Source: Pontederia crassipes (Eukaryota; Streptophyta; Magnoliopsida; Commelinales; Pontederiaceae). Taken from it: a stretch of 64,000 bases of DNA. Where the stretch lies: contig CM060198.1 in assembly GCA_030549335.1 (NCBI GenBank), positions 61,811,953 through 61,875,952 on the forward strand, read 5' to 3'. The notes under the pieces were generated by a model, which did no database searches, had not been told where the DNA came from, and worked only from the letters and a program-made list of their open reading frames with translations. Shown piece by piece: positions 35,300 to 46,819 of the stretch. The stretch's first letter is position 1; each line of letters starts with the position of its first letter. A program made the position numbers and the translations under genes.

Positions 35300-35783
35300 T
35301 ATTAATTCGAATTAAGACGATCAAACCCGCTGGACGAACCGTCGAAACTTTCGACGGTTCTCTAAACCGTAGAAACTTTCGACAATTTTAGCCATCGATA
35401 TATATAATAATATATATCTCAACTGAACAGAATTGTATAAATTATAAATTTCTATTTTTGACGGTCAAGACCGTCGAAAACAATTAAAGTAAAATATTTG
35501 AATTAATTAAAATCTCATAACATTCCGACGGGTAATAATACATGACCAACGTTGAAATATTTCGACGACTAAGACCGCTGGAAGTTTCGACGCTGAACCG
35601 TCGAAAAACTAAAATTTTCGATGAATTCTGAACCGTCGAAAGTTTAGACGGCTAGAACCCTCGAAAAATATCCGACGAAAATTTTGACGGTTTATACGAT
35701 CCGCCAAAAATACTGTCGGTATTTCAGACGGATGTCGGCCCGTCGAAAAGAAATCGTCGGAAATCCGGCTTTTTCTTGTAGTG
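35300..35783 (-). repeat. CACTA subterminal repeats and terminus
   Basis: More than ten short direct and inverted copies of (A)CCGTCGAAA / TTTCGACGG within 470 bp of the tip. In CACTA elements such arrays bind the TNPA-type protein. Confidence 0.75.
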
Positions 35784-36561
35784 TATGACTCGAGTCCTAT
35801 ATCCATTAAACATTAATTTGGATCTCAAATCAAATTGAAATTCATAATCTCAATCTAATTATAATTCCAACTCCCAATAGAATTTAATCTTTCTTTCTTT
35901 TCCTTTTTTCCTTTGTAACTATACTTTTAATCCTACTATAATTCTAATTCCTTCTCAAAGTAGGATTAACCTTTCCTTTCTATTCATATTTCTTTTTCAA
36001 TTATAATCATATTCCTTCTCAAATTCTTTTTTCATTCATTAAACTTGAGCTAAATCATTTTATTGTCCTTATTAAAATTTTGGGATGTTACATAATATTA
36101 GGATTTTTATATTGACGAGGTAAGGATTTTAGTCAAAAGATGCCTCTGATTTTAAAACATGTGATTTTCAGGATTCTTCTTTAAATCATTTTCAAGAATA
36201 TTGTTCTGTGCATCTATGCTATGCTATGCTTAAAGAGTTAAAGGAAAAGGTCGATTGTGACCACCACAATGCTGCTCATTTTCAAGAATTTCCCCCCTTG
36301 GCCGTTTCAATCAGAACCAACAACTTTGCTTACGACTACACTTCGTTAACAATCTTTAAAATTGGGCCAGACAAACAAATACCAATTTAATTAATTGTTC
36401 CCCGAACACATAAATCATTGTTCTCCAAGCTTTTACTGCTGTCCCATCACCATGCACATATACATATGTATGTATGTACTACGTACCTATCAAACTGGCT
36501 ATTAGATTGATTCGCGACCTTGAAGCATGCATTATATATAAACAAAGCATCTCTCTCGTTC
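35784..36561. other. AT-rich spacer upstream of the DUF4220 gene
   Basis: No gene seen. T/C-rich blocks (about 35890-36010) are followed by the presumed promoter region. Confidence 0.5.
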
Positions 36562-36569
36562 TATAAATA
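36562..36569 (+). promoter_or_regulatory. Probable TATA box of the DUF4220 gene
   Basis: TATAAATA lies 105 bp before the start codon. A TATATATAAA at 36534-36543 is an alternative. Confidence 0.5.
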
Positions 36570-36673
36570 TAGAACGGCCACACCTATATTTTCAAGTTGT
36601 TATCCACAGATTACATATTCAAACTGCGTGGTGTTACCTGTATCAGCAAAACAGGCACAAATTAACCAGTCCC

Positions 36674-38896
36674 ATGACGATGGGCAACCTGTTCAGACAC
36701 TTGAGGTACTTGCTCGTCATGCTGGACACCAAAGAGGGGCAACACGCTCGCATCGAGTTCTTGGTGGTGGCCGCTACCATCGTCCTGTTCGTCATGTCCA
36801 CCTTGGATTCCCAAAGGTATCGGTCGCAAAGCAGGGCGGTGAGGTGCACCATCGTCTTTGTCGATGCATTCGCCGACTCCATCGTCTCCTACACCCTGGG
36901 GCTGATGCAGCTCGCTAATAATTTCCATAACGAGCTGTTCCAGGTGTGGGCACTGCTTCTGGTCACCCTCAAGGGCAACACCCGATACATCTCCGCCTAC
37001 AGCCTTCAGGACAACGATAACTGGAGGTCGAAGGAGATAAAGAACATGCTGGATTCGTTCTTCCTGGCCAACCTGATAGCTACAAAGGGCACCCAGTTCA
37101 AGGTTCCCCTGTGGGTTCTCTGGGGGCTCAACCAGCTCAAGATCGTACTCAACCTCTGGGCTTTCGACCGCGTCTGTCATTCCGACACGAACACGAGGCT
37201 GGAGGACGAATACATGAAGTTGTGGAATACCCATGAGGCGAAGCTCATCGACGCCGACAAGATATGGGAACGCGAAAGGAGGCTCCCGGAGAGTGCGAAT
37301 AACACCGACTCACACAAAGCACGACATACATCTAAACGACCCGAAGACATCGGTCTCTCACACGCCTTGTTCAAGATTCTGAGACAAAGGTTCCGAGGCT
37401 CGGGCGATCACTTGGACGACAAAGAACGCAAAGGGAACGACAAGATCGTCCCGATGCTGCTCGAGGAGGAGGATAATTCTGAAAGGCTGTTCAGGATCGT
37501 CAGAACAGAGTTGGCCTTCCTGAACGATTACCTGCACACGAGGTTCCCGATCGTCTTCACCACTGGGCTTCCATACATCTATCTCGTCGTCTACCTCGGC
37601 GTGAGCGTCGTCGGCGGTTGGCTTGCAGCAGAGTTGCTCTTAGATCGCGGGTACACCATTGATGTCATCATCACCTTTGCGGTCATCATCTTGATGAAAC
37701 TCGCCGAGTGGTGGGAATTGACCACGTATATCTTTTCCAACTGGAACAAGGTTCTGATGCTGTCCAAGTTCGGAGAGAAGACCTCATCCAATAAAGCAAA
37801 AGACGCTAAGAAGACATTATCGCATAAAGCAAAACTCGCTAAGAAGCTGCTGGGGTTCCTGTGCAATAACACAGTCATAATAGACTGGGACAACAGGCTC
37901 GGCCAGCACCGGTTTTTGGAATCCTTCAATTACCATCCCTGGATCAGAAATCTGCTCTCCCAGGCATCTTTCGGGATGATCCCAAGGGTCGAGGAAGGCA
38001 AGGAAAAGAAGTTGGGGAGATTGACCCACGAAGTCGAGGATGCGATAGTGAAGTCTCTGAAGACGTCGCTGCAGGTCAACTCCCCCGCCGCCGCCGCTGT
38101 TGGAAACGACCTTACGGCCCTAAAAAAGAAGGGGGTGGAAGACCTGATGGGCAGCTGGGACTGGGAGCGGGAACTCCCAACCCTCACGGACACCTTACTC
38201 GTCTGGCACATCGCCACCGCTTTATGCGAGATCCACCTCTCCCGGCATCACCTGGAAATAGTAAAAAGCAGCAGACGGAGGCGCTCTGCCTCTCGCATGT
38301 CGAGATGCCTCGGCTCCTTTCTGTCCTTCTGCCGACCATATTTTACACGTGGGAGTGGGAAAGAAGAAGACCTGGAGACGTTGAGATCCAGCCTCACGGT
38401 CGCCGCCACCTTATCCAACTACTGTGCGTATCTGCTGGTGTTCGTACCGGATCTATTTCCGGATGACAGTTCGACTAAAAAAACTAGAGTCAGTGACGCG
38501 GTGAAGAAGGCGACGAAACACCTATCTGGCTGCAAAGGCGAGAAACAAGTTTACGACGAAATGAAGAAGTTATCGGAGAGGACCCGTAGCAGCATCGTAC
38601 ATAAAGGGGCGAAGCTTGCGTTTGCATTAATCGATAGATTAAATGGCACGGTAAAGGATGTGGAAGATCCGGGCGAAGATCGTTCCGGGGGGTATTGTAA
38701 TATCGAAGTGGAGAAGAAGCGTTGGGAGATCTTGGAAGAGTTCTGGTTGGCGTTCATTCTGTACCTGGCGCCGTCGAACAACGTCGATGCCCATTCTTTG
38801 AGCCTTAAGAACGGCGGGGAGTTCATGACCCATCTGTGGGCATTGCTTTACCACGCCGGCATTCGGGCTCCACCTTGCAAACCTTGTGCAAGATGA
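36674..38896 (+). CDS. DUF4220/DUF594 family membrane protein
   Basis: One uninterrupted exon of 740 codons. The N-terminal part (about residues 25-470) matches the DUF4220 layout: a hydrophobic segment near 28-44 followed by a SQRYRSQ-like stretch, an LVTLKGN motif, hydrophobic segments at about 296-320 and 328-345, and a WE-x-x-T-Y-x-x-S-N-W motif just after. The C-terminal part (about 575-735) matches DUF594: a LLVFVPDLFPDD motif, a KW-type W-E-x-L-E-E-F-W segment, Y-L-A-P-S-N-N-x-x-A-H and GGEFMTHLWALLYHAGI. Family members are plant-specific multi-copy integral membrane proteins of unknown biochemical function, abundant in grasses and often intronless, as here. Full family length and no damage suggest a working gene. 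ATG 36674 gives a short N-terminus before the first hydrophobic segment and sits about 80 bp after a plausible transcription start; a second ATG three codons later is an alternative. Confidence 0.92.
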   Translation: MTMGNLFRHLRYLLVMLDTKEGQHARIEFLVVAATIVLFVMSTLDSQRYRSQSRAVRCTIVFVDAFADSIVSYTLGLMQLANNFHNELFQVWALLLVTLKGNTRYISAYSLQDNDNWRSKEIKNMLDSFFLANLIATKGTQFKVPLWVLWGLNQLKIVLNLWAFDRVCHSDTNTRLEDEYMKLWNTHEAKLIDADKIWERERRLPESANNTDSHKARHTSKRPEDIGLSHALFKILRQRFRGSGDHLDDKERKGNDKIVPMLLEEEDNSERLFRIVRTELAFLNDYLHTRFPIVFTTGLPYIYLVVYLGVSVVGGWLAAELLLDRGYTIDVIITFAVIILMKLAEWWELTTYIFSNWNKVLMLSKFGEKTSSNKAKDAKKTLSHKAKLAKKLLGFLCNNTVIIDWDNRLGQHRFLESFNYHPWIRNLLSQASFGMIPRVEEGKEKKLGRLTHEVEDAIVKSLKTSLQVNSPAAAAVGNDLTALKKKGVEDLMGSWDWERELPTLTDTLLVWHIATALCEIHLSRHHLEIVKSSRRRRSASRMSRCLGSFLSFCRPYFTRGSGKEEDLETLRSSLTVAATLSNYCAYLLVFVPDLFPDDSSTKKTRVSDAVKKATKHLSGCKGEKQVYDEMKKLSERTRSSIVHKGAKLAFALIDRLNGTVKDVEDPGEDRSGGYCNIEVEKKRWEILEEFWLAFILYLAPSNNVDAHSLSLKNGGEFMTHLWALLYHAGIRAPPCKPCAR

Positions 38897-39373
38897 TGAT
38901 GCTCCGGTCCCGACCAGGAGCTGCAGGGGTAAAGGCAACACCGGATGATTGTTCCGAAAGGATATATATATGTATTGTTACATTTCATGTCTTCATGAGC
39001 ACTAAAGTGTATGTTTCTAATTAAGCTTTTTAGGTGGGGTTTGATCTTTTTCTAATCAAGTGTATACGTACAATCGTGCATGAATGCAGTGTTGCCCTGC
39101 CGGCAGTCCATTAAGAATATACAACGGACCTCAACCGGGCTGTTCAGAAAACAAAACCACCATCGTAGAAATTAAGCACATTGCGGAGTGGTAGACACGA
39201 AACCGAAAAGCAGAAGTTAAAGCAAGCATAACAAGTCATGCATCCAGAGGTGAGGTCTCATACTGACTACAAACTAGGTACATGTAACGAGAATGGAGCC
39301 AAAAGGGCGAATGTAGTAGAATGGGTCTTGCAAGCTGCAATACCTGATCTGCTGCTATGTGATCTGCGATTAA

Positions 39374-39795
39374 TCAGAAACCATGAATTTTGATATTCTC
39401 CTCCTTCACAATGCCAGCCTGCATTATAACAAGAACAAAAATTAGCTGAATGTCATGAACGATAATGTCGTGGCTCATGAGCAACTGCCGGTTTGCATTT
39501 GGGCATACCAGGTAGATGAGAAAGAACGATGATCATCTCAAGAAGAAATGAAAAAATAAAAAAGTAGTACCTGGTCCAATTCAGGGTCTTGTACCATTAT
39601 AGCAAAATTCCCTTCTAAGATCTTATTGTAGCTGAACTCTCTTTCTTCAGTCTGTGGACAGTCGTCAGTCTCTTTTCCATTATTTGGCTGTTGTATGCGT
39701 ACATGAACGTAATCCTTTGCCCCAGCACCAGAATCATCAGCATTCACCTCAGCAAAGGGATGTACAACCAAGATAGTAATGTAGTTAAGCAACAA
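39374..39795 (-). pseudogene. Translation initiation factor eIF1 (SUI1) pseudogene
   Basis: Minus strand, 39795 to about 39569, reads HPFAEVNADDSGAGAKDYVHVRIQQ and, after a frame shift through a region whose bases still match the family, EFSYNKIL and VQDPEL. A final exon at 39374-39418 (QAGIVKEENIKIHGF and stop) follows an intron-like stretch ending ATAATGCAG. These are signature eIF1/SUI1 segments; the real protein is about 113 residues and helps select the start codon on the 40S subunit. Here the N-terminus is unrecognisable, the central LTTVQGLKK region is shifted out of frame, the lysine-rich loop after KIL is replaced or deleted, and the segment before the last exon is decayed. Because an intron is retained, it derives from genomic DNA rather than reverse-transcribed mRNA. 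Confidence 0.82.
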
Positions 39796-40779
39796 TTTGC
39801 ATAATCCCTCCTTTACAAAGATCCATGGTATCTTAACATACTAAAAGCAGTTGACATCTTAACAGACATGAACTTTGCTACAAAGAAGAAACTGTGAAGA
39901 CCCAGGAGGAATCCTTCAACTTCAAGTGTTAAAATGCAATTACATGAACTTTCAAAATTTTGAGTAAAGTCGCATATCTCACTTTATTAAATTAAATGCT
40001 TAACAAAAGTTTGGAATTCTTTCACATTAGAACTATATACCTAATATTATGAGAAAAAAATAATCGCATATACTATGAAATTTCATTATTTCCCAATAAT
40101 GGAAGTTTCCGTTCAAAATTTAGAGTCTTTTTTTGTTTTAAACTCAGCATCAATAATTTTTATTTGAGTTATACTCATCAATCTAATAAAAAAAATCTCA
40201 ATAATATGAGCAAAGTCTCCTCACATCAAATTTCTTAGAAAATTATATTATTTCGTAGTGATAAATACACTGTAAGCATTCATAATTCGTAAATCTATTA
40301 TTTTAATATGACATGTTGACCGATAATATTATAAGAAAAGTAAAATTTGATATGTTTACATCAAATATTTTAAAAGGAAATATTTATGATTTTATAAATT
40401 ATGAAAAAGAATCACGTTTATTTAAAAATTTGTCTTTCCTATTGATGGCAGTATGTTCTTTTAGAATTTCAAATCTTTTTTTAATTTTATAACTTAAACT
40501 TCAAATAAAATTAATTGATCTCATCAATGACAAAATATCTAATTTATGATAAACATCGTATGCATGTATATAAAATTACATGAAGCATATAATTTTTTTT
40601 ACTTGTTATACTCATCATATGCTTGTTGTACATTCAAATGAGTAAAGAAAAGCATGCAAGTTCCTGTTAAATTTTAGGATATTCCATTGCACATCACAGT
40701 ACTTTGTCAAAATATCAAATCACGCGTAAATGAATAGCAATCATCTAATAATTTTGAGCAATTTAAAAACTATTGTCAA

Positions 40780-41690
40780 ATATATCTAAATAAATATGGG
40801 TAGTTTGAAACAATTTAAGATCACTAATACTTCTTAACAAATAAGCTTAAAATTATTGTTTGAATTTCATAATAAAAATATTTGAAAAATTAAAATTTAT
40901 AAAAAATCAACTAAATAAAACGAATAATTTAAAAGTAAGCATGATTATGTGAATCAACTATTTGAACTTTCCAAATTATCATGTAGTAAAGTATTAAACT
41001 ATCAATTTTTAACCATTAAAAATATTAGTGAATATATCTAAATTAATATGAGTAAATAATTTTGTCAATTCGTGGGAAGAATATTTATTTGGACTTACAA
41101 ATCTATTTCTGCCAATATAATTTATAAAAACAAAACAATTGATGTTAAAACAACAAACAAAATAGAAATACAACTCAAACTTCCTCATTTAGCCCATAAA
41201 ACAAAATTGGGCCTTCATTAGTTAAGACCATTGTTTTTCATAATTTTGATTCAGAACAAACTCGATAAGTTCATTTAAGATCGCTAATAATTCTAAGGAA
41301 AATGAACTTAAAATTATTATTTTAATTCAGAATAAAAATAGTTGAACAATTAAAATTATCAATAAATTCAACTAAATAAAAATGAATAATTTAAAAGTAA
41401 GCATGATTATGTGAATCCATGATTTGAACATTCCAAATTATTATGTAATAGAATATTAAACTATCATTTTTTAACCATTAAAAATATTAGTGAATATCTA
41501 AATTAATATGAATAAATAGTTTTTTTCAATTTGTAAAAAGAATTTTTATTTGGACTTTCAAATCTATTTCTGCTAATATCATTTATGAAAAACAAAACAA
41601 TTCATAGTAAAACAACAAACAAATGGAGATGCAAGTCAAACTTCCTCATTTAGCCCATGCAACAAGAATGAGCCTTCATTAATTAAGCCC
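40780..41690 (+). repeat. Tandem duplication, ~460-bp unit
   Basis: Copies at about 40780-41226 and 41240-41690. Shared blocks in order: TTTAAGATC, CTTAAAATTATT, TCAACTAAATAAAA, AATTTAAAAGTAAGCATGAT, AACCATTAAAAATATTAGTG, and AAACTTCCTCATTTAGCCCA. About 85-90% alike by eye. Confidence 0.9.
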
Positions 41691-41975
41691 ATTAATTAAG
41701 TAAGCATAGTCGAGGACTAACAAGCTTCACAATATTAGTTTGTGCACAGTGCACTAAAAGAATTTCTCCTTAATTATTATTGTATCAACTTGCTCCAATA
41801 GAATATCCTCGTGGCTTTTCTTACACAGTCTCGAACTAGTAAAGTATGTCCACATAACTTGATTTGGCAAAATATTGAAATGACCGAATCACCCCATAGG
41901 CCATAACATGTTGTGACATCACTTGTAGGGATTTTAATTAAATAAAATCATATACTAATAAGATACTATTACATT

Positions 41976-42839
41976 TGTAACATCCTACTATCACGCAATA
42001 ATTTGACTTATTTTGAATTGTGTTACGTATAATTTCTTCTTCTTAGACTATTCTTACATAGGATGTGAAAACAAAATAACTTTTAACTATCTTTTAACAA
42101 AGTGCAGAAGTGAATAATCTCTTGACTTTTCTTTTCCTACTACTCCTCCAAAGGCTATTTTAATTTCAATTAACTTTACAATAAATAACTAGAAATTATT
42201 ATAGTAACCTAGTCTTCATGTGCATCTTCGCATCACGACAGATATTGTCGTCGCACACACTTCCATCTTTACTTATCAGTTCAATTACTTGTGAGGTTCA
42301 AACTTATGGACATAGAATATTTGTGAGAAATTACGTTCAGTACACGAAATAATACAGATAAATGAAATAATTTAAATAAAACCAATTTAACTTTTAAACA
42401 TAATCATGCTATAATCATATAAAATATGAAATAATATTTTCTTACTTTTCTTTTTCATTCATTTTTGTTCTTTTCCATTCTTTTTTATTCTTTCTTTTCT
42501 TATCAATTGTTCTTTGGTACGTTCTATAACTTTTACTTTAACAATTCCTAAGGATTTTTATATTTTTTATCCTAGGCGAGCTCAACTTCTCTTATTATCA
42601 CGACCATGAATCTGTAAAAGGATCAAGGTGGATCAAGCAAAGGCTAGGCGAATGTTTATTTACTCGCAAAGAGACTTAAAATTCACTTAGACACCCATGC
42701 AGGACCGCAAGGATCCTCCATTCTTTGACTATACTTTAAATCGTCATAACGGGAATACTAATACCCACCTTGTTAGCCATCGACAATTAATGCACATGAT
42801 GATTATCTTTTATAACTTTTATCTTATCTCATTTATATA
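41976..42839 (-). other. Possible decayed LTR end, minus strand
   Basis: On the minus strand the segment ends GTAGGATGTTACA at 41976, preceded by GTCAAATTATTGCGTG and further up TTCACTTCTGCACTTT, paralleling the 3' end of the 2.79-kb solo LTR. The other end is not located; the right limit is arbitrary. Confidence 0.3.
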
Positions 42840-43235
42840 TCTTTTTAGAATTCATCATGCATCAAAAGTAGGGGCAAAAAATCAATTTATACATCTACAC
42901 TTCAATATGAAATCAAATTTGCGATTAAGGTATAAACCACATCGAGTACAATTAAACTCGGGTTAGGTTTGATGAGGGCATAGGCCAAGTCGTGAGTGAC
43001 TTGGACCGGGTCTTGCACATCTCTATTATACTCTTTTCTAACTGAAACCTAGGCTGAGTTTTGAGGTAGCTCGGACCGGATGTGATAAAGTCGAATTTAT
43101 ACATTGCTACTAATGAGAACTCAATTCAAGTTTCGATGTGGCTCGGACCGGGTGTGATAAGACCGAAACTATACATTGCTGCTAATAAGAACCCAAATCG
43201 AGTATGATCAGAACTTAATTAGTCCACATTGGTTC
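42840..43235 (+). repeat. Dispersed repeat, longer copy (partner at 15905-16215)
   Basis: Carries all blocks of 15905-16215 plus a ~60-bp insert, and an internal duplication (GCTCGGACCGGRTGTGATAA at 43069 and 43143). Abuts directly on the 249-bp repeat 43241-43489. Confidence 0.75.
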
Positions 43236-43240
43236 GATCA

Positions 43241-43489
43241 AACTAAATGAAGAGTTATTTTCTAGTTCAAAAGTCCTAAAAAATCAGAGCATAAGAAATT
43301 TAAATTTGAAAATTATAAATACACAAAAAGGAAACTTAAAATTGAATTTATAAGTTTCATATGCAATATCAGAAATTTTACTGAAATTAAGTTAGCATTC
43401 GAACATTCAAAAACCAATATAAAGTTAAAATTTTCAAACTAAAATGAAATTCAATATTTTATTTGTGATAAAAGTAATATCTTGTAGAA
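43241..43489 (+). repeat. Dispersed repeat, copy 2 (partner at 5081-5329)
   Basis: See 5081-5329; same length and orientation. Confidence 0.9.
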
Positions 43490-43886
43490 CTCCAATTGAT
43501 AATAGAACTCCAATTGTCGGCAAGGTTAACTGAAATCATGGAGATTAACTTCGATTGATGTCGGTAAGTAATCAACTCCAAATTATTATTTTAAATTAGG
43601 TCCATAACGATATGCCAAATTACATTAAAGAAAAAAAAAATAGAGTACGTTGCTGAGACCCAAAGTTATTGCTTGATCCCCGGCTGGATCTGAGATCGGA
43701 AGTGCATGTGATATATATATATTATTTTCTCTAGACCACGTAACGCGCATCAGGAGACATATTTTAGGTATGTAATAATGTGATATATAATTGGGGCATT
43801 GGTCGCAGTGCACGATTCATCTTCAACTTGTATATAAATTGCATTGCATCGTTTGATTGTTGAAACGTTGAGGTGATTACGGCCAC

Positions 43887-43888
<2 letters not shown>

Positions 43889-43918
<30 letters not shown>
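43889..43918. repeat. Poly(C) tract
   Basis: 30 consecutive C, next to ATGCATGCATATATATACATAC-type repeats (43926-43975). Length is likely to be unreliable in sequencing. Confidence 0.95.
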
Positions 43919-45308
43919 ACTACTCGCATGCATGCATATATATACATACATATATACATATGTATATATATGTATAATACACAGAAGCTTTTATAGTTAA
44001 TCGAATGCATCATCCTTTTCCTAAAAAAAAGAAAGAAGCTTTCATAGTTAACTATTAAACTTCGGTTAGCAAAAACTGAAGGCAGGAAACGTCGATCCTT
44101 GTTTTAAATTACTTGATTTAGTTGAAAATATATATAGTTCTACACCTTTGTTGCTACAAACGAAAATAAGTTAAATAGGAATTTGCAACCCAAACGCAGA
44201 TGCACAATAGGCTTTTTACGCCTCAGAAAATAAAGGTAAAAAAAAAATACTAGACCGAGATCAATCCAAATGCTGCGCTGTGGACAAACAATCAATTTTT
44301 TTATCGTACAATATAAGAAGTGGAAGAAATCCTAATTATTTCTTTGGATGCTACATATTAGAAACTTGCAAATAGACTAGAATATTGTCATCAAGAACGT
44401 AAAAAAAAAAACATACCAACAATAAATACTAACACAAAGAGCTCGCGGCATTTTTCTTATCAGCAATATATTTCTTTCATTTCTTTTATTTTCAACTATA
44501 CAAGTCCAAACACAGAAAAGGAAAAAAAAACATTTTATGTTTAAAATTGTAATCAAGGAAGTCCAAGCATTAGATTTTAAATTTGTAAAGTTGGACAACC
44601 CAAAAATACCTTTTGTTCAATGAGTAATTTAATTTAATCTCTTGATCAGCATAAACCTTCGAATTCAAACCTTTCTTAACTCGAAAATCGTGAGAGTAAC
44701 CAGTCCACGGTCAAATCACACTTAATAATGCAATTAAAAGCCCTCTTATCGATCGAGGTGCCTACCTTCCAAGCACAGGATATATTATACACATATATAT
44801 ATATATATATAATATTATCATTGTGCACCAGATTAATAAGCACCTCATAACGCAAAAGTCCATGTCTATGTTTTTTTTTCATCTTCTCACATCAAATAAG
44901 ACATATATATCCTGCCTCAACAAGTGTTAAAGTAGTGGTCAATAGTCGCCTAATTATATAACACGCACCATTCTTGTGTACAATTAAAGTTAATCCAATA
45001 AGCCGTGTGGAGGTCATGCGCCTCGGCACTATAATATTGCAGGTAATGAGCTGTGCTCCTCCACGTATGATATTTTTTTTTTCAACCATCACATATTAAT
45101 TTGTCACATTATACATATAAGTACATATATGTATATATATACATAATTAAGATGGATATCAGTTAATTAAGATGATGCTAGCAATTGGATGAAATGGCCT
45201 ATTGGACGTATATAAACAATTGCAAGCAACTATCCAGCCAGGAAGCTACGTATCAATATTCAATATTAATCCTTGTTCGTTCACAGCGTCGACGTATCAT
45301 ATATATAA

Positions 45309-45316
45309 TATAAATA
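45309..45316 (+). promoter_or_regulatory. TATA box of peroxidase gene 1
   Basis: TATAAATA 73 bp before the ATG. It implies transcription start around 45340 and a leader of about 40 bp containing GAGAGAGAGAG. Confidence 0.65.
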
Positions 45317-45381
45317 GAGATAAGGTGGCGCCGAGCACAAGGAGAGAGAGAGTGAGAGCGTCCATTTGGCTCTAGATCGAG

Positions 45382-46819
45382 ATGGGCATGTACTCCTACT
45401 ACTACGACTGGTCAAGCTCTCCTGCGTTCCTACTGCAACTGGCATTGTTCAGCGTCCTCCTCGTCGGCTCTGCTCATGGCCACGGCCTCGAGGTCGGTTT
45501 CTACAGGCACTCGTGCCCCAAAGCCGAATCCATCGTGCGCAAGACGGTCGAGAGCTACTTCTCTCAAGATCCCACCGTGTCCGCCCCGCTGCTGAGACTC
45601 CACTTCCATGATTGCTTCGTCAGGGTAAACATCCAACCAATCAATCGACGCTCCGTGCGCAGTGACTATGCTGATCGATACACATTAGATCTGAGGATGC
45701 ATTATTAGTATTACTATTGCTCGCGTCAGCTGATGGACGACATGCATGCATATACATGCAGGGTTGCGATGGCTCGGTGCTCCTCAACTCCACCAAGACC
45801 AATGTGGCCGAGAAAGACGCAAAGCCGAACCTGACGCTTGACGGGTTCTTCGTCATCGACGCCGCCAAGGCAGCCTTGGAGAGAGCTTGCCCCGGCGTCG
45901 TCTCCTGCGCAGATATTGCGGCCATCGCCGCCAGGGACGCTGTGTCCTTGGTAAGTGAATCATTGATGAGACAGAAACAAACATATCATATTATATAATT
46001 GAAACAAATATTAGCTAGATTCATGCAGCAGTGCCCGGACCTTCATGATCATGACCTTCTGTGAACTCCTCTGATTCAGGCTACGGGTGCGGCGAAAGGG
46101 GTGAAGCACGGCAAGCTTTATGAAGTCGAGACGGGCCGGAGAGACGGCGTTGTGTCCAAGGCTTCGGAGGCTCTCGTCAACCTTCCATCGCCTTTTGCGG
46201 ACATCTCCGATCTGAAGATAAACTTCAGCGCGAAGGGTCTGAGTGTGAAGGACTTGGTCGTTTTATCAGGTACCGAATCTTATATACATACATTCGTGAT
46301 CCTGTGCATGCATTATGCTATGCGCCTCCTTCATGTTTGCCTTTCGTCTCCTGCATGCAAGCAGTACTCCGATAATGATTAATATATACTTCCATTTCAC
46401 TACTAACAGGAGGTCACGCAATCGGCAACTCGCATTGCTTCTCCTTCGACAAGAGGTTGTCCCGGTACACGGGCAAAGGTGGGATCGACCCGACGTTGGA
46501 TCCCCACTACGCGCTGGAGCTGAGAGCAAAGTGCAGGCCCGGGAACAGCACGGTCGTGGAGATGGTGCCCGGGAGCTCGACGTCGTTCGACACCAAGTAC
46601 TACCAGCTGGTGGCAAAGAGGAGGGGCCTGTTCCACTCCGACGCCGCTCTCCTGCAGGACAGGGAGACCAGGGACTACGTCCTGGCTCGACTCCGTGCGC
46701 CGGAGTACACCTTCTTCGCCGACTTCGGCAGGTCGATGATCAAGATGGGGAGGGTCCAAGTGCTCACAGGTAGCGCGGGGCAGATCAGGAAGAGCTGCGC
46801 CTTGGTCAACGCCTACTAA
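45382..46819 (+). CDS. Secretory class III peroxidase (gene 1)
   Basis: Four exons, 45382-45624, 45762-45950, 46080-46269 and 46410-46819, give 343 residues. The three intron positions are the classical ones for plant class III peroxidases. Residues 14-33 are a hydrophobic signal peptide; the mature enzyme would act in the wall/apoplast, using H2O2 to oxidise phenolics such as lignin precursors. Catalytic Arg72 and distal His76 lie in LRLHFHDCF, proximal heme His210 in SGGHAIG. All eight conserved Cys are present (SCP, HDC, GCD, CPG, SCAD, SHC, KCR, SCA). In place of the usual GGPSW at the start of exon 3 there is an [12 protein letters not shown] stretch before GRRDG, so the segment preceding GRRDG is unusual. 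TATAAATA lies upstream and AATAAA at 46950. Exons are GC-rich. Intact and probably functional. Confidence 0.95.

Larger units (their letters stand above)
31205..35783 (-). mobile_element. Truncated CACTA (En/Spm) transposon
   Basis: The right boundary is TTTTTCTTGTAGTG at 35770-35783, which on the minus strand is the canonical CACTACAAGAAAAA terminus. Next to it lies a subterminal array of CCGTCGAAA-type motifs (about 35300-35770), typical of CACTA ends. TNP2-like transposase remains follow on the minus strand (31205-32981). The opposite terminus is missing: transposase similarity stops near 31205 and unrelated sequence (starting GGGTAAATTACACG at about 31044) takes over, so the element is truncated and the 3-bp target duplication cannot be tested. 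Confidence 0.85.
39796..42839. other. AT-rich gene-free spacer
   Basis: No coding similarity. It holds the ~460-bp tandem duplication and a possible LTR fragment, both listed separately. Confidence 0.6.

Noticed and set aside
36662-37234. 190-codon minus-strand frame
   Set aside because: Antisense shadow of the DUF4220 gene; no motif.
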